Source: Paulinella micropora
Taxonomy: Eukaryota > Cercozoa > Imbricatea > Euglyphida
Length of the DNA: 64,000 nt
NCBI GenBank assembly: GCA_009731375.1
Contig: BJOX01000034.1
Location: 599,873-663,872 of the forward strand
Direction: 5' to 3'
The notes beneath the pieces were generated by a model that saw only the letters and a list, made by a program, of their open reading frames with translations, ran no database searches and was not told the DNA's origin. Below, in pieces: positions 31,376-41,218 of the stretch. A program made the position numbers and the translations under genes. How positions within the stretch are numbered: the first letter of the stretch is position 1; each line of letters opens with the position of its first letter.

Positions 31376-32492
31376 CGCGCCTCCCCCTCCAACGGAGGGG
31401 GCGTAGGTTCCTGTAGGGAGGGGGTTCCGGGGAGTCGCCGTATCGTTCCCTTCCAGTTAAAACTGACCCTGTTTTAGTAATTTTATTTTCCGGTGAAATA
31501 AAAGCAAAGACGCATGAACATATCAATAAGAACATACTAGCCTTAAGACTTGAGAAGCGAGAAGATGATAAACACAAACCGAAACTTAACCCATCCACTT
31601 GAAGCGGTAAGTATTAAACTAGTGACGGGCTGGTTAGTATTAATAACTTGAAATATTAATCATTAGACCTTTACTAATATGCGACGGAACACGTGCTCGA
31701 CTCGTACGAATCATAGCAGAAAATGGTGCGAAAGTGCGGACTCCGCCGCAATGATAAATCAGAGTCACTCAACTTTTGTAACGTGAATAATTATGTCAGC
31801 TTTAGCGCTGAAATTTTAAGTTTACGTATTTGATTAAGCGCGGACTGACTAGAGTGACTTCTGACTCTTTTCATAGGCTGCGATAGCAGGGGACTGGGAG
31901 AGGGTAAAGACAGTGTTACTAGAAGGACCGTAGCCTTCTGACAGTATTCATAGGCTGCTACAGCAGGGGAAAGAGGGAGGGCCAAGATGGTGGTACAAGA
32001 ATGACATCTGACTCTTATCATAGGCTGCTTTAGCAGGGGAAAGAGGGAGGGTAAGGATAGTAATATAAGAGCGAAGTTATAACAACTTAAAACGGACTAA
32101 AACTGGAAAACCTGGCCTACGTTAGCGTCGGTCTCTTTGTGCCTGTCCTAGTTGCAATTTTGCTTAACGGCGACTTGAAAGAAAATTGAAAGAAAATAAA
32201 AGAAGCAAATAAAGGGTAGGAAGGGAAGGAATAGGAAGGGAAGGAATAGAAAATGTTGAAATGCTTTCTCGCGAAGGCTAGCAAGCAGAAAGAGAAAGCA
32301 GAACAGAAGACAGAAAACAAGGCATGTGGATTTGGCCTTCGGCCGAACCAAAATTAAAAGACCGGTCCGCCTTCAGCGGAAGTGGAATAAAATTAACAAT
32401 CTCGCCCGGCTGCGCCGGTCGGGTAAAACCGTTACTATAAATCGGCTTTTCCAAAACCGTTACCGTAAAATAAAACTGTAAACTTACTCAGT
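31376..32492. repeat. Non-coding region with three-unit minisatellite
   Basis: Three units at about 31867, 31947 and 32016 share tcataggctgc-n3-agcagggg-a and a gagggagggtaa-like tail. Their spacing is 70-80 bp. Small GC hairpins (ggccttcggcc, cccggctgcgccggtcggg) occur at about 32333-32425. It lies between two element D frames and may be its internal spacer or LTR. Confidence 0.6.
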
Positions 32493-34547
32493 TTAACGGG
32501 GGTTAATACTACGTACTAACCATAATTTAACCGCATATTTGACGGGACCCTTGCTTGGTGGGCTCTCCTCGTTGTCGGAAAATCTCGTCACATGGAAGGC
32601 GGGCTGCTCGTCATCCTCCTTCGGGGTAATTTGCTTATCCGGACGGAGAGAAGTTCGGTCTGTCTTCTTCTTCTCCTTCGCTTCCACCTTGCGTTTTTTC
32701 GTTCCCTGCTTGGTTGTCCTGTCTTTCTCCTGACCCGTGGCCTGCCCCTCCCCCTGGTCACTGAAGGGGGGGGGGNNNNNNNNNNNNNNNNNNNNNNNNN
32801 NNNNNNNNNNNNNNNNNNNNNNNNNNNNNNNNNNNNNNNNNNNNNNNNNNNNNNNNNNNNNNNNNNNNNNNNNNNNNNNNNNNNNNNNNNNNNNNNNNNN
32901 NNNNNNNNNNNNNNNNNNNNNNNNNNNNNNNNNNNNNNNNNNNNNNNNNNNNNNNNNNNNNNNNNNNNNNNNNNNNNNNNNNNNNNNNNNNNNNNNNNNN
33001 NNNNNNNNNNNNNNNNNNNNNNNNNNNNNNNNNNNNNNNNNNNNNNNNNNNNNNNNNNNNNNNNNNNNNNNNNNNNNNNNNNNNNNNNNNNNNNNNNNNN
33101 NNNNNNNNNNNNNNNNNNNNNNNNNNNNNNNNNNNNNNNNNNNNNNNNNNNNNNNNNNNNNNNNNNNNNNNNNNNNNNNNNNNNNNNNNNNNNNNNNNNN
33201 NNNNNNNNNNNNNNNNNNNNNNNNNNNNNNNNNNNNNNNNNNNNNNNNNNNNNNNNNNNNNNNNNNNNNNNNNNNNNNNNNNNNNNNNNNNNNNNNNNNN
33301 NNNNNNNNNNNNNNNNNNNNNNNNNNNNNNNNNNNNNNNNNNNNNNNNNNNNNNNNNNNNNNNNNNNNNNNNNNNNNNNNNNNNNNNNNNNNNNNNNNNN
33401 NNNNNNNNNNNNNNNNNNNNNNNNNNNNNNNNNNNNNNNNNNNNNNNNNNNNNNNNNNNNNNNNNNNNNNNNNNNNNNNNNNNNNNNNNNNNNNNNNNNN
33501 NNNNNNNNNNNNNNNNNNNNNNNNNNNNNNNNNNNNNNNNNNNNNNNNNNNNNNNNNNNNNNNNNNNNNNNNNNNNNNNNNNNNNNNNNNNNNNNNNNNN
33601 NNNNNNNNNNNNNNNNNGGGGGGGGGGGGGGGGGGGGGCGGATCGGTGTTGTTATAACTATGAGTCTCGATCCAGTCTTTTATAGCCTCGAGGGCCAGAC
33701 GTCTTCGTGTGTCCCCCGCTGAGACTCGAGAAACCCACCCAACGCTCTCCAGGATGAATCTCCGTATCGTGGGATAGATCTGGGCGTAGAGCTCAGGTGT
33801 CAAGGAGCATCCTGGTGAGTGGAAGGTCGGAAGGTCCACCATTTTCATGATCTCGTCTCTGGCCCATTGTCGTCCGATCTGGACTATCGTTGCCGCCGGA
33901 GGTGTCCCCCACGGTGCTAGGGTATCTGCAAGGGGGTCCACCAGCGGCTTTCCTGGACCCCAGAAGTTAGGATAGGTGTCGCAGTCACACTGGTCAAGAC
34001 AGAACCTCAGTCCAAAGGGGAAGCCGGGCCGGATATCCCCGCGAGCCACCCCTCGCGGAAACTTGGTACGTGGGTTTTTCGTCCCGGGAAGGGGGGCCGG
34101 CGGTGACATGCTGCGGTTGCGGTCCGGTGGGCTCCCCTTCCGTCGGGGCTCCGGAGTCGGCGTTTCTTCCTTATCCGGCGTTCGAGATCGTAGTGTCAGT
34201 GAGTTCTCCAGACTAGGGGAGGTGTGGCGACGTGGTTGGGGCCTGGGTGATTGGGTCCGTGGGCGGGCTGACGAGGAGGTCGTGGTGACCTGGGTCTGTA
34301 CCACCTGGCGAGGAGGTGTGCTTGCCGCCTGTGGTCGGTCGTCACTGTCAGAGCTGCTGCTTCTGCTCTCCTGGCTTGTTCCGCGGGGCATGGTCATCGG
34401 TGACACACTGCGGCTTCTTTGCCGTTGCCGGGTGCCTGTGTCGCGGCGGCGTCGTGAAGTCCGCGGCTTGTGCTTTGCCGGAGACTGTTTTTCCCTGCTG
34501 GAGCTGCTTCTGTTTCCACCCTTTCTTGTCCCGCGGGATGAAGGCAT
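32493..34547 (-). CDS. Element D, RS-rich protein interrupted by an assembly gap
   Basis: The start is chosen at 34547 (MPSSRGTRKGGNRSS). Sequence upstream in the same frame is antisense to the copia element. The first 200 residues are rich in Arg, Ser and Pro (RSRSVSP, RRHTSPS). They are followed by a more globular region (PRTKFPRGVARGDIRPGF, FCLDQCDCDTYPNFWGPG, AQIYPTIRRFILESVGWVS). A poly-Pro tract then runs into the 842-N gap. After the gap come 70 basic, charged residues. RS-rich regions bind RNA or splicing factors, so a Gag or ORF1-like role is plausible. It shares strand and direction with the USP-like gene. Confidence 0.45.
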   Translation of the reverse strand: MPSSRGTRKGGNRSSSSREKQSPAKHKPRTSRRRRDTGTRQRQRSRSVSPMTMPRGTSQESRSSSSDSDDRPQAASTPPRQVVQTQVTTTSSSARPRTQSPRPQPRRHTSPSLENSLTLRSRTPDKEETPTPEPRRKGSPPDRNRSMSPPAPLPGTKNPRTKFPRGVARGDIRPGFPFGLRFCLDQCDCDTYPNFWGPGKPLVDPLADTLAPWGTPPAATIVQIGRQWARDEIMKMVDLPTFHSPGCSLTPELYAQIYPTIRRFILESVGWVSRVSAGDTRRRLALEAIKDWIETHSYNNTDPPPPPPPPXXXXXXXXXXXXXXXXXXXXXXXXXXXXXXXXXXXXXXXXXXXXXXXXXXXXXXXXXXXXXXXXXXXXXXXXXXXXXXXXXXXXXXXXXXXXXXXXXXXXXXXXXXXXXXXXXXXXXXXXXXXXXXXXXXXXXXXXXXXXXXXXXXXXXXXXXXXXXXXXXXXXXXXXXXXXXXXXXXXXXXXXXXXXXXXXXXXXXXXXXXXXXXXXXXXXXXXXXXXXXXXXXXXXXXXXXXXXXXXXXXXXXXXXXXXXXXXXXXXXXXXXXXXXXXXXXXXXXXXXXPPPFSDQGEGQATGQEKDRTTKQGTKKRKVEAKEKKKTDRTSLRPDKQITPKEDDEQPAFHVTRFSDNEESPPSKGPVKYAVKLWLVRSINPR
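32776..33617. other. Assembly gap of 842 Ns flanked by G runs
   Basis: Both edges are poly-G on the plus strand (at least 11 and 21 bases), which encode poly-Pro in the minus-strand frame. The gap probably results from a homopolymer that could not be sequenced. Confidence 0.95.
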
Positions 34548-34623
34548 CGGTGACTCTCGTCGTCGTTTTGGCGTATACGCCCATGGGTTAAGTACTGCAA
34601 CCAACAGTGTCAAGTCGGCGATT

Positions 34624-35748
34624 ATGCCGCCCACTACCGTTTCTGTTACTACGCAAGAACCCCAGCCAACGCCGATCTTCGCGACCCAATTGCGAAGGAT
34701 GTGCTCCCCGGATGTGGAATTGGTAGCGTTAACTACCGATTCGCTCTGTTCGCCTATCAGCTTGCTCCGGTACGAAATAATACCCACCGGAGAACAATCC
34801 CTTCGCATTGCTGCGAAACGCCCGCTGTCCATTCAAGCTGAGAAGGCTCGTGGTATGTTTCGGCGTCTTGCCGCTTTTCCTACTTATGACCCCGTTAAGG
34901 CCAATCGTATCCTTCTACAAGGAAACATTGACCTTAACGAGCGTCTAAGACAGGACCCATTCCGTTTGATCAAACCCTTTACCCTCGTGAGCTATGATCC
35001 CGACCAACAAGCAGTCGACGGCAAGGCACAGTGCGAGCCCATCGCTAAAGACCCCAATGTCTTTACGCACTTACTCACCGTTTTCGACACAGGCACGAAC
35101 CGTACCATCGTCAATCCCAATTCTTCAATCGCTAACGTTTCTACCGGCCCAACCGCTCATCTGTCCGGTATCTCACCAGAGACGATAAAGATTAGAAAAA
35201 AGGCTACGTTCCATTGGCAAACGGTACCTGGCCAGGGAGAAGCTTCCAGTTTTCTTCTTCCAGACTCCTTGGTGGTGGATCAGACGCCCTACTCTTTGGT
35301 ATCTCCCGGCATCCTAGATAACAAACATGGTCACGCAACTATCTTTCAAAACAACCAAGCATTTGTTTTGCACCACCCCATAGTGATAGAACCCGCAATG
35401 ATCAAGATAATCATATCATCCACCAGAGAGAGAAAGCAAACACCATACGACACCCACTCTGTTCGTCTTGCCTTTGATGGATCTCTGCTTTCCCCTGATG
35501 AATGTGATGTTGAACCTGTTGCTGTTTACCTTGGAGTCAGTGGTTCTAACCTTGCTGACATGTACAAACCACACGAAAACGATGAACCATTTTGTTTCTT
35601 TACTCGTGCACTACACATCCCAAAAAAGGCATACATCTTTTTCCTGAGAAATAGAGGGTTTATTCAAAGCTGGTTCAAGTTTTCGTTGTGTATCTCTAGC
35701 TACCGCCTATCGTGTCAACATCAAACCAATCCACACTGGATTTGTTGA
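34624..35748 (+). pseudogene. Copia-1, protease region
   Basis: Frame from ATG 34624 (MPPTTVSVTTQEP). It carries a retropepsin-like VFDTGTNRTIVNP at about 35082, continuing to HWQTVPGQGEASSFLLPDSL and SLVSPGILD, as in Ty1/copia proteases. Gag and integrase are not found: sequence passes straight from the protease towards the RT N-terminus. The element is therefore internally deleted and 5'-truncated where it abuts the RS-rich frame near 34600. The end of this frame (from about 35640) is a frameshifted RT start. Confidence 0.55.
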
Positions 35749-36115
35749 TGCTGTCAAGATAGACGAAACTACAGGTCAGCAGAAATATAAGAGTAGACTT
35801 GTTGTGTTCGGCAATCTTATGTCCCCGTACAAACATTACTCGCCTTACGATAAATCCGCACCTGTCTGTTCCCATATGGCATTACTTACTGTTCTTTCTC
35901 TTTCAGCTGCCCTTAATCTTGACTTCGATCTTATCGATTTTACTCAAGCTTACAGTCAAGCTGACATAATAGATTCAGTTTTCGCCATTCCCCCTGACGA
36001 CTTTGAGGATTTTCGTAATCCAGAACGTCCAGAGGACGACATTTTGGAACTCCTGAAAGCCCTATTATGGATCACCCCAAGCTGGCAGACGCTGGCACGA
36101 CAAGGTTGCACTTAA
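35700..36115 (+). pseudogene. Copia-1, reverse transcriptase, 5' half
   Basis: The frame NIKPIHTGFVDAVKIDETTG continues with YKSRLVVFGN, SAPVCSHMALLTVLSLSAA and DLIDFTQAYSQADI. This is the Ty1/copia RT pattern K-x-R-L-V ... AP-V ... D-x-x-x-A-F. The usual Ala-Phe-Leu becomes AYSQ. The frame ends at 36115 (TRQGCT, TAA), and a frameshift joins it to the next segment. Confidence 0.65.
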
Positions 36116-36158
36116 GCTCCGCAAGCTTGGGTATATCTAATCTACCATAGAGGCTTGT

Positions 36159-36820
36159 ATGTTCTTCTTGAAGAACAGTTCCAAAACGTTCCCACCTCCG
36201 TTCTTAAAGGACCCCAACACCTTGCCTTGGATCCTTTTATTACAAACCGATGACGTTCTCGCTTTCTACCAACACAAAACCCAAGTAGAGGTTTTACGCA
36301 AACGACTTACGGAAGAGAAATTGGCCTTCACGGTCCACTATCAAACGAAAGTCTATTGCGGCCTCCAATTCAAACGGACCCCCAAGGGTTTACTCGTCCA
36401 TCAGCGTTCATATACGCGTGGCCTACTCGAAGACCACGGTTTTGCACAGGCAAATCCAGTCCCCACACCGGCCAGCTATAGAACCTACCCCCGCGTCCAA
36501 TGACGCACACCTTCGCAAATGGACTCTACCAACTCTTGTGGGAGAATTCACTTGGCTTTCAACACAGACACGCCCAGACATATTTTTGGTACAAACAACC
36601 TATCTGTTTACTCACATCACGAACCCAACACAGCATACAGCATGGCAGCCCGTATGTTACGTTATTTCCGTGATGGTGAGAGAGGTTTGTTTTTCCCGTA
36701 TAGCGTAGACATGTCCAGGCTTCGTCTATCTCATTGGGCTGACGCAACGTTAGGCTGTTGCAAGTTCACCAAACGCTCACGTAGCGGTGACCTCCACGTC
36801 ATTGCTCCTGTGCGTTGGTA
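36159..36820 (+). pseudogene. Copia-1, reverse transcriptase, 3' half
   Basis: LLQTDDVLAFYQHK occupies the place of the Y-V-D-D box, so the usual Tyr-Val is Gln-Thr, and TKVYCGLQFKRTPKG follows. After a frameshift near 36490 comes EFTWLSTQTRPDIFLVQTTY, the copia L-x-Y-L-x-x-x-TRPDI signature. Polymerase activity is unlikely, given the altered motif and broken frames. Confidence 0.65.
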
Positions 36821-37313
36821 GAGCAAGCGCCAGTCTACCGTTGCGACATCAACCCAAATCTCAGAAACAATGGCTATGTCCAACACTGCACGCACAGCCA
36901 TTGCCTTACAACATCTACTCATCACAAAACTACAGGTTCCCATCACCCTACCTACCCCGCTTATGGCCGACAACCGCGGCGCAATCAGTTCATCAACGAA
37001 CGGCATGGGTAGCCCGCGCGCCCGGCATCTTGACCTCCGGCATCACTACATCGTTGAAATCGTGCGTGAAGGACGCCTTACCCCGCGTTACATCAAGACG
37101 ACCGAAAACCGCGCCGACATCTTCACAAAGGCCCTCCCCGCGCCCGCCCATCGAACATTCAACGATCAGCTTACCGTCCCGCTTGAGCAGTTCATGTTGC
37201 CAGATGAAGACGCGCCCCCGCGCATCCCTCGCTTGGACACCGTCATGCCGGAGCTCGGCCGATTTACTGAAAAGCGCCCCAGACGAAAGGCAAAGAAGCG
37301 CAAAGACAATTAA
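36821..37313 (+). pseudogene. Copia-1, RNase H and Pol C-terminus
   Basis: ADNRGAISSSTNGMGSPRAR, then HLDLRHHYIVEIVREGRL and TTENRADIFTKALPAP match the end of copia Pol (D-N-x-x-A, R-x-x-H-I-D-x-R-x-H, A-D-x-x-T-K). A basic tail (RPRRKAKKRKDN) precedes the stop. A frameshift separates it from the RT. Confidence 0.75.
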
Positions 37314-37734
37314 CTGCCTTCTACGACTAACGATTTAAGTCACTTTAACGAATTTAAGACGAATTACTATTAGCTCAAATTCAAAGTGCCCGTTCACTGA
37401 TTTGACTTTTTGCGTCCAATCACAATTGATAATTTTAACTTTCTGTAAGTTCGACTGCAGCAATCCTCAGCAGTCTAAATATAAACTAGGACAATCATCC
37501 GACTCGCTCTAAAGCGTATCCCTGTTAATTCCTGATATGTCAGAATAGAGTATGAATTATTTATTTATTTCACACTCATATTTCATGCACACTAATGTTA
37601 AATTTCATATCATAATTACGCTTTCCCTTTAATGAACATACTAATACATGACTTATTTATTTCATCCGTACCTCTTGCGCCACCGCAAATGTTCATTCTT
37701 TATATTCGCATACGGATATATTGTCCGGGGGGAG
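37314..37734 (+). promoter_or_regulatory. Copia-1 3' untranslated region and polypurine tract
   Basis: AT-rich sequence ends in GGGGGGAG at 37727-37734, a typical copia polypurine tract, followed at once by TGTTATTATC. Plus-strand DNA synthesis would be primed here. Confidence 0.6.
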
Positions 37735-38109
37735 TGTTATTATCATATTCTCATATATTAATTGCTTCGGATTTCCCTAATATCTGTAATAAATACATCA
37801 GTAAGGGTAATATTAATCATTGTAATTAACGTATTAATTATTGTAATTAACGTGATATTGAATCGACTCTGAATAATGTTTGCCATATCATTACCAATAT
37901 TTTGCCACTTTTCATATTCAATTTCCAATATACGACAAATTACTTTCAACGTATTAACCGGTGTGATTATCTCTAAACTGACATCCCTTGTACCTTTTGT
38001 CTAATCATATGCCTTACTTAACAGTTCGACCCCAGTTCGGTATAGGCAAATAGACAAAAATTACGAGCACGCTCCCATACAGGAACGGGGTCAGTTTAGC
38101 GATCGGTTA
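37735..38109 (+). repeat. Putative copia-1 3' LTR and junction to gypsy-1
   Basis: Starts TGTTATTATCATATTC directly after the polypurine tract. The end is not defined, because no 5' LTR exists for comparison. Sequence near 38040-38100 may already be the 3' LTR of the minus-strand gypsy element. Confidence 0.45.
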
Positions 38110-38541
38110 CTACACCTTGTCTGTTTCATTATCACTGAATAAAACTTTGTTTATCCGTCCCCAACTTAGGAGTGTCCTGAAACTCCCCTTGTTCCTGACG
38201 AGCGCTTCCTGGAGCGTCTCGTTTTCCATGAGGAACGGATCGTACTTGATGAGGCGCCGAACATTAACAATCTTGTTCGCCCCCCTGCCCCTGATCCGAT
38301 AGTTAAAAGGCCCCGTCTGTTGCAGTACCTGGTAAGGCCCCTTCCAGTGCACAAGCATCTTAGACGATATGCCCTTCGGAACCTGTGGGTAGTATAACAT
38401 GACGATGTCTCCTGGCTTATACGTCACCATAGACAAGTCCTGTTCCAATGGTTCTTTGCTCAGCTGACGAGTCTGTTCTCGCTTGTCTAACCGCTTGCAT
38501 GACCTCCATGGAGACCCGTATCCGAACCCCCCAGAGCTCAT
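38110..38541 (-). pseudogene. Gypsy-1, integrase C-terminal domain
   Basis: Frame with YKPGDIVMLYYPQVPKGISS, then HWKGPYQVLQQTGPFNYRI. This is the GPY/F module of Ty3/gypsy integrases, which aids DNA binding and target choice. A frameshift near 38490 separates it from the catalytic core. No chromodomain is visible after it. Confidence 0.75.
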
Positions 38542-39205
38542 CCTCGTCCATCACAAGCCCAGGCCCATCCTGATATACCAAGTGTTGGGGCATCACCGGC
38601 TCCTGCCCGTACACCACCTGATACGGGGACCTACATTCCGCCCCCGCTCCAAGAGCCTTCGATGGCATCGCGTTCATAGCGAAAACAAAGCTCGGGACTA
38701 CCTCTCTCCACAAGAGCTGACTCTTCTTGCAGTAGGTCCTTAGAGCCGACTTGAGCGGTCTATGCACCCGCTCAATCTTGCCATTAGCCCTCGGATTGTA
38801 CGGTGCAACGTACTGCCAGTGAACCCCGTAAAACTTCGCGAGCCTTTCCATCAGCTCGTTATCGAAGGCTGGCCCCCTGTCCGAGCGGATCGTCTTGGGG
38901 ACCCTAACCACACATAGGATTCGATCGATCAGCTCCCTGGCTGTCGTCTCCGCCGTTGTGTCAGGCACCGGTATCGCCCAGACGTAATTGCTCGCCCTAT
39001 CAATGACCGTCATGAAGAACTTATCCTTCGCCGGCCCCACCGGCGGAAACGGCCCCACGTGGTCCACATGCAGAAACTCAAAGAGCCTTTCCAGCAATGT
39101 AAATTTCCCAACTGGGATTTTCCCTTCCACTGGGTGCCTCTTGTTCATCTGACAGGTCGTGCAGCACTTGACCCTTTCCTTTATGAACTTATCCATCCCT
39201 TCCCA
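38417..39205 (-). CDS. Gypsy-1, integrase zinc-binding and catalytic core
   Basis: Contains CCTTCQMNKRHPVEG (the Cys pair of the H2C2 zinc domain), HVDHVGPF (first Asp), RSDRGPAFDNEL (second Asp) and NPRANGKIERVHR (Glu). The D,D,E triad is therefore complete. Integrase inserts the cDNA copy into the genome. It shares a frame with the upstream RT and is separated from it only by a TAG at 39206-39208, where RRF-stop-WEGM suggests an original Trp. The end runs out of frame after about 38490. Confidence 0.85.
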   Translation of the reverse strand, partial: WEGMDKFIKERVKCCTTCQMNKRHPVEGKIPVGKFTLLERLFEFLHVDHVGPFPPVGPAKDKFFMTVIDRASNYVWAIPVPDTTAETTARELIDRILCVVRVPKTIRSDRGPAFDNELMERLAKFYGVHWQYVAPYNPRANGKIERVHRPLKSALRTYCKKSQLLWREVVPSFVFAMNAMPSKALGAGAECRSPYQVVYGQEPVMPQHLVYQDGPGLVMDEDELWGVRIRVSMEVMQAVRQARTDSSAEQRTIGTGLVYGDV

Positions 39206-41218
39206 CTAGAATCTTCTTTTGATAATCCACTGCGTCCTCTGTACCCCCGGGTGATTAACCAACGGGACTACGTGCGACGCTACGTAGATCATCTGTCTCA
39301 GTTTGGCTGGGACCCATAAGACCCACCTCTCCGGGTTCTTGGCTATCTCCGCCGTCTTGCCCATATACCACAGGAGACCATCCCGCCATGCCAGAGTCTT
39401 GAGCTGTGACCGGATTTTCTCCGTCAGCAACAGCTCGTCCTTTGCCAAAAAGTACCGGATCAAGTCCCTGTACTGTTCATCGTCCCTCTGGCACTGTCTC
39501 CATGCCTCTACCGACGCGATACGCACTGTACCGTCCTCTACCTGGATTCCCACTTGAGGCCTGGAATCCGGCTCCGACTCCCCCGAAGCTCCCACCGGCT
39601 CTATTGAGGTCACCTCCGGCTCTGGAGCCGTTTCCACGCCCGGGTCTTCCACGTAGGTTCGGACGGCCGGTGCCGCGTGCCCTTGGCAACAGTAGCACTC
39701 ATGCTCCGCCTTATCCTCATCCAGAATAGCGGCTTTATCAGCCTCATATTCCTTCATGTGTTGTACGGCCTCCTCCGCAAAATGCTCCCCGCAGCACTCT
39801 GCTTGGCCAACCTCCCGCTCCAACTGAGACATCATGACCCTCCTATATTCCCCCTTCTTTGCCTCCATCACCCTAGGCTCCTTTCGGCTAGACCCCGGGT
39901 GAGCCTTATTGGCATAGAAGATCATGTTCGCCTGCAAGATATCCTTTTGATCTTTCCTCAACGCAAAGTCCTCAAACTCGTCCATCTGCTGCATCGCAGT
40001 CAGACACGCGGATGGTGTTGAGTAATTGACCCTCGACAAAGAGTCGGCAACAATATTCTTCTTGCCGGGAATATACTTGACGGTGAAGTCATAACACGAC
40101 AGCAAGGCCTGCCACCTGGCCAGCCTGCCTGTGCAATCGTTCGTCATCAACCACATAAGGTTCTGGTGGTCCGTTCTTACCACGATATCCCGTGACCCCC
40201 ATAAGTATTCCCTGAGTCTTATAAACGACCAAACCACCGCCAAGGCCTCCCTCTGCCTCGTACAGTAGTTCTGTTCCGCCTTATTGAGCTTCCGGCTCAA
40301 GTACATGATCGGCCGCAAGACCCCCTTATCATCGTATTGCTGTAGGACCGCCTCGACCGCGTACTTAGACGCATCGGTGTCCAGCACATACTGTTTATCC
40401 ACATCCGGCATCATCAAGATGCAATCCTTGTTGAACTTGGGATCACGAGTCAACATTTCCTTAATGAACTCGAACGTCTCCTCCTGTTTAGGCGTCCATT
40501 CCCGCATATTGCCTTTCAAGTACAGCTCCCTTAACGGCTTAATCGTATCCGACCAATTCGGAAAGAACTGACTGTAATATTGCGCAAGCGCAATGAAGGA
40601 GAACAACTCCGACCGCGTCTGAGGCCGCTTAATGCCTTCCACAGCATCCCTCTTCTTAGCCGCAATCGCTACCGTCCCGTTCGAGATATCATATCCTAGG
40701 TATGTAACCTGCCGGGTGGCAAACTGGCACTTGTCCAAGTTCACCTTGAGACCAAACTCTCTCACCCGTCGGAACACATCCTGGATGTGGGCCAGATGTT
40801 CCTCCATAGTATTGGAGTAGATGATTATATCATCTATGTAACAGAAAGCGTAATCTTCCGCCTTTTGGACATATTTCTCCATAAACCCACCTGCCCTTCC
40901 ATCCTCAAACTGGCGTCCGAGCATCTTCTGCATCGCTGCCTGAAATATGCCCGGTGAGTTCCTCAGACCCATTGGCAATACCTTCCATTGGTATAGCGTC
41001 ATCCCCACCACAAACGCTGTAAGCCACCTGCTCTTCCTACTGAGTGGGATATGCCAGAACCCATTCTTGAGGTCCAACACCGAGTAAAATTTCGCGTGTT
41101 TCAACTTGCGCATACAGTCATCGATCTTAGGCAGCGGATACCGCTCACCCTCGATGATCTTGTTCGCCCGATAGTAATTCACACAAAACCTCAGTGCCCC
41201 ATCCGGCTTCGTAACCAT
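39206..41218 (-). CDS. Gypsy-1, reverse transcriptase and RNase H
   Basis: 670 codons. RT motifs: MVTKPDGALRFCVNYYRANK, SVLDLKNGFWHIPL, VLPMGLRNSPGIFQ and the catalytic CYIDDIIIYSN. RNase H: YVLDTDASKYAVEAVL, QREALAVVWSF, RTDHQNLMWLM and VADSLSRV. An acidic linker with several Cys and His follows, then SHVVPLVNHPGVQRT, the His part of the integrase zinc domain. The enzyme copies element RNA and removes the template. RT probably begins further upstream in this frame (SDSPISSHVR), with a frameshift from the preceding frame. Confidence 0.92.
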   Translation of the reverse strand: MVTKPDGALRFCVNYYRANKIIEGERYPLPKIDDCMRKLKHAKFYSVLDLKNGFWHIPLSRKSRWLTAFVVGMTLYQWKVLPMGLRNSPGIFQAAMQKMLGRQFEDGRAGGFMEKYVQKAEDYAFCYIDDIIIYSNTMEEHLAHIQDVFRRVREFGLKVNLDKCQFATRQVTYLGYDISNGTVAIAAKKRDAVEGIKRPQTRSELFSFIALAQYYSQFFPNWSDTIKPLRELYLKGNMREWTPKQEETFEFIKEMLTRDPKFNKDCILMMPDVDKQYVLDTDASKYAVEAVLQQYDDKGVLRPIMYLSRKLNKAEQNYCTRQREALAVVWSFIRLREYLWGSRDIVVRTDHQNLMWLMTNDCTGRLARWQALLSCYDFTVKYIPGKKNIVADSLSRVNYSTPSACLTAMQQMDEFEDFALRKDQKDILQANMIFYANKAHPGSSRKEPRVMEAKKGEYRRVMMSQLEREVGQAECCGEHFAEEAVQHMKEYEADKAAILDEDKAEHECYCCQGHAAPAVRTYVEDPGVETAPEPEVTSIEPVGASGESEPDSRPQVGIQVEDGTVRIASVEAWRQCQRDDEQYRDLIRYFLAKDELLLTEKIRSQLKTLAWRDGLLWYMGKTAEIAKNPERWVLWVPAKLRQMIYVASHVVPLVNHPGVQRTQWIIKRRF

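Noticed and set aside
32592-33722. Plus-strand frames spanning the 842-N gap
   Set aside because: They are mostly Ns and lie antisense to the RS-rich protein.
33976-34623. N-terminal 216 codons of the plus-strand frame ending at 35748
   Set aside because: Antisense to the RS-rich ORF. Copia-like sequence begins only near 34624.
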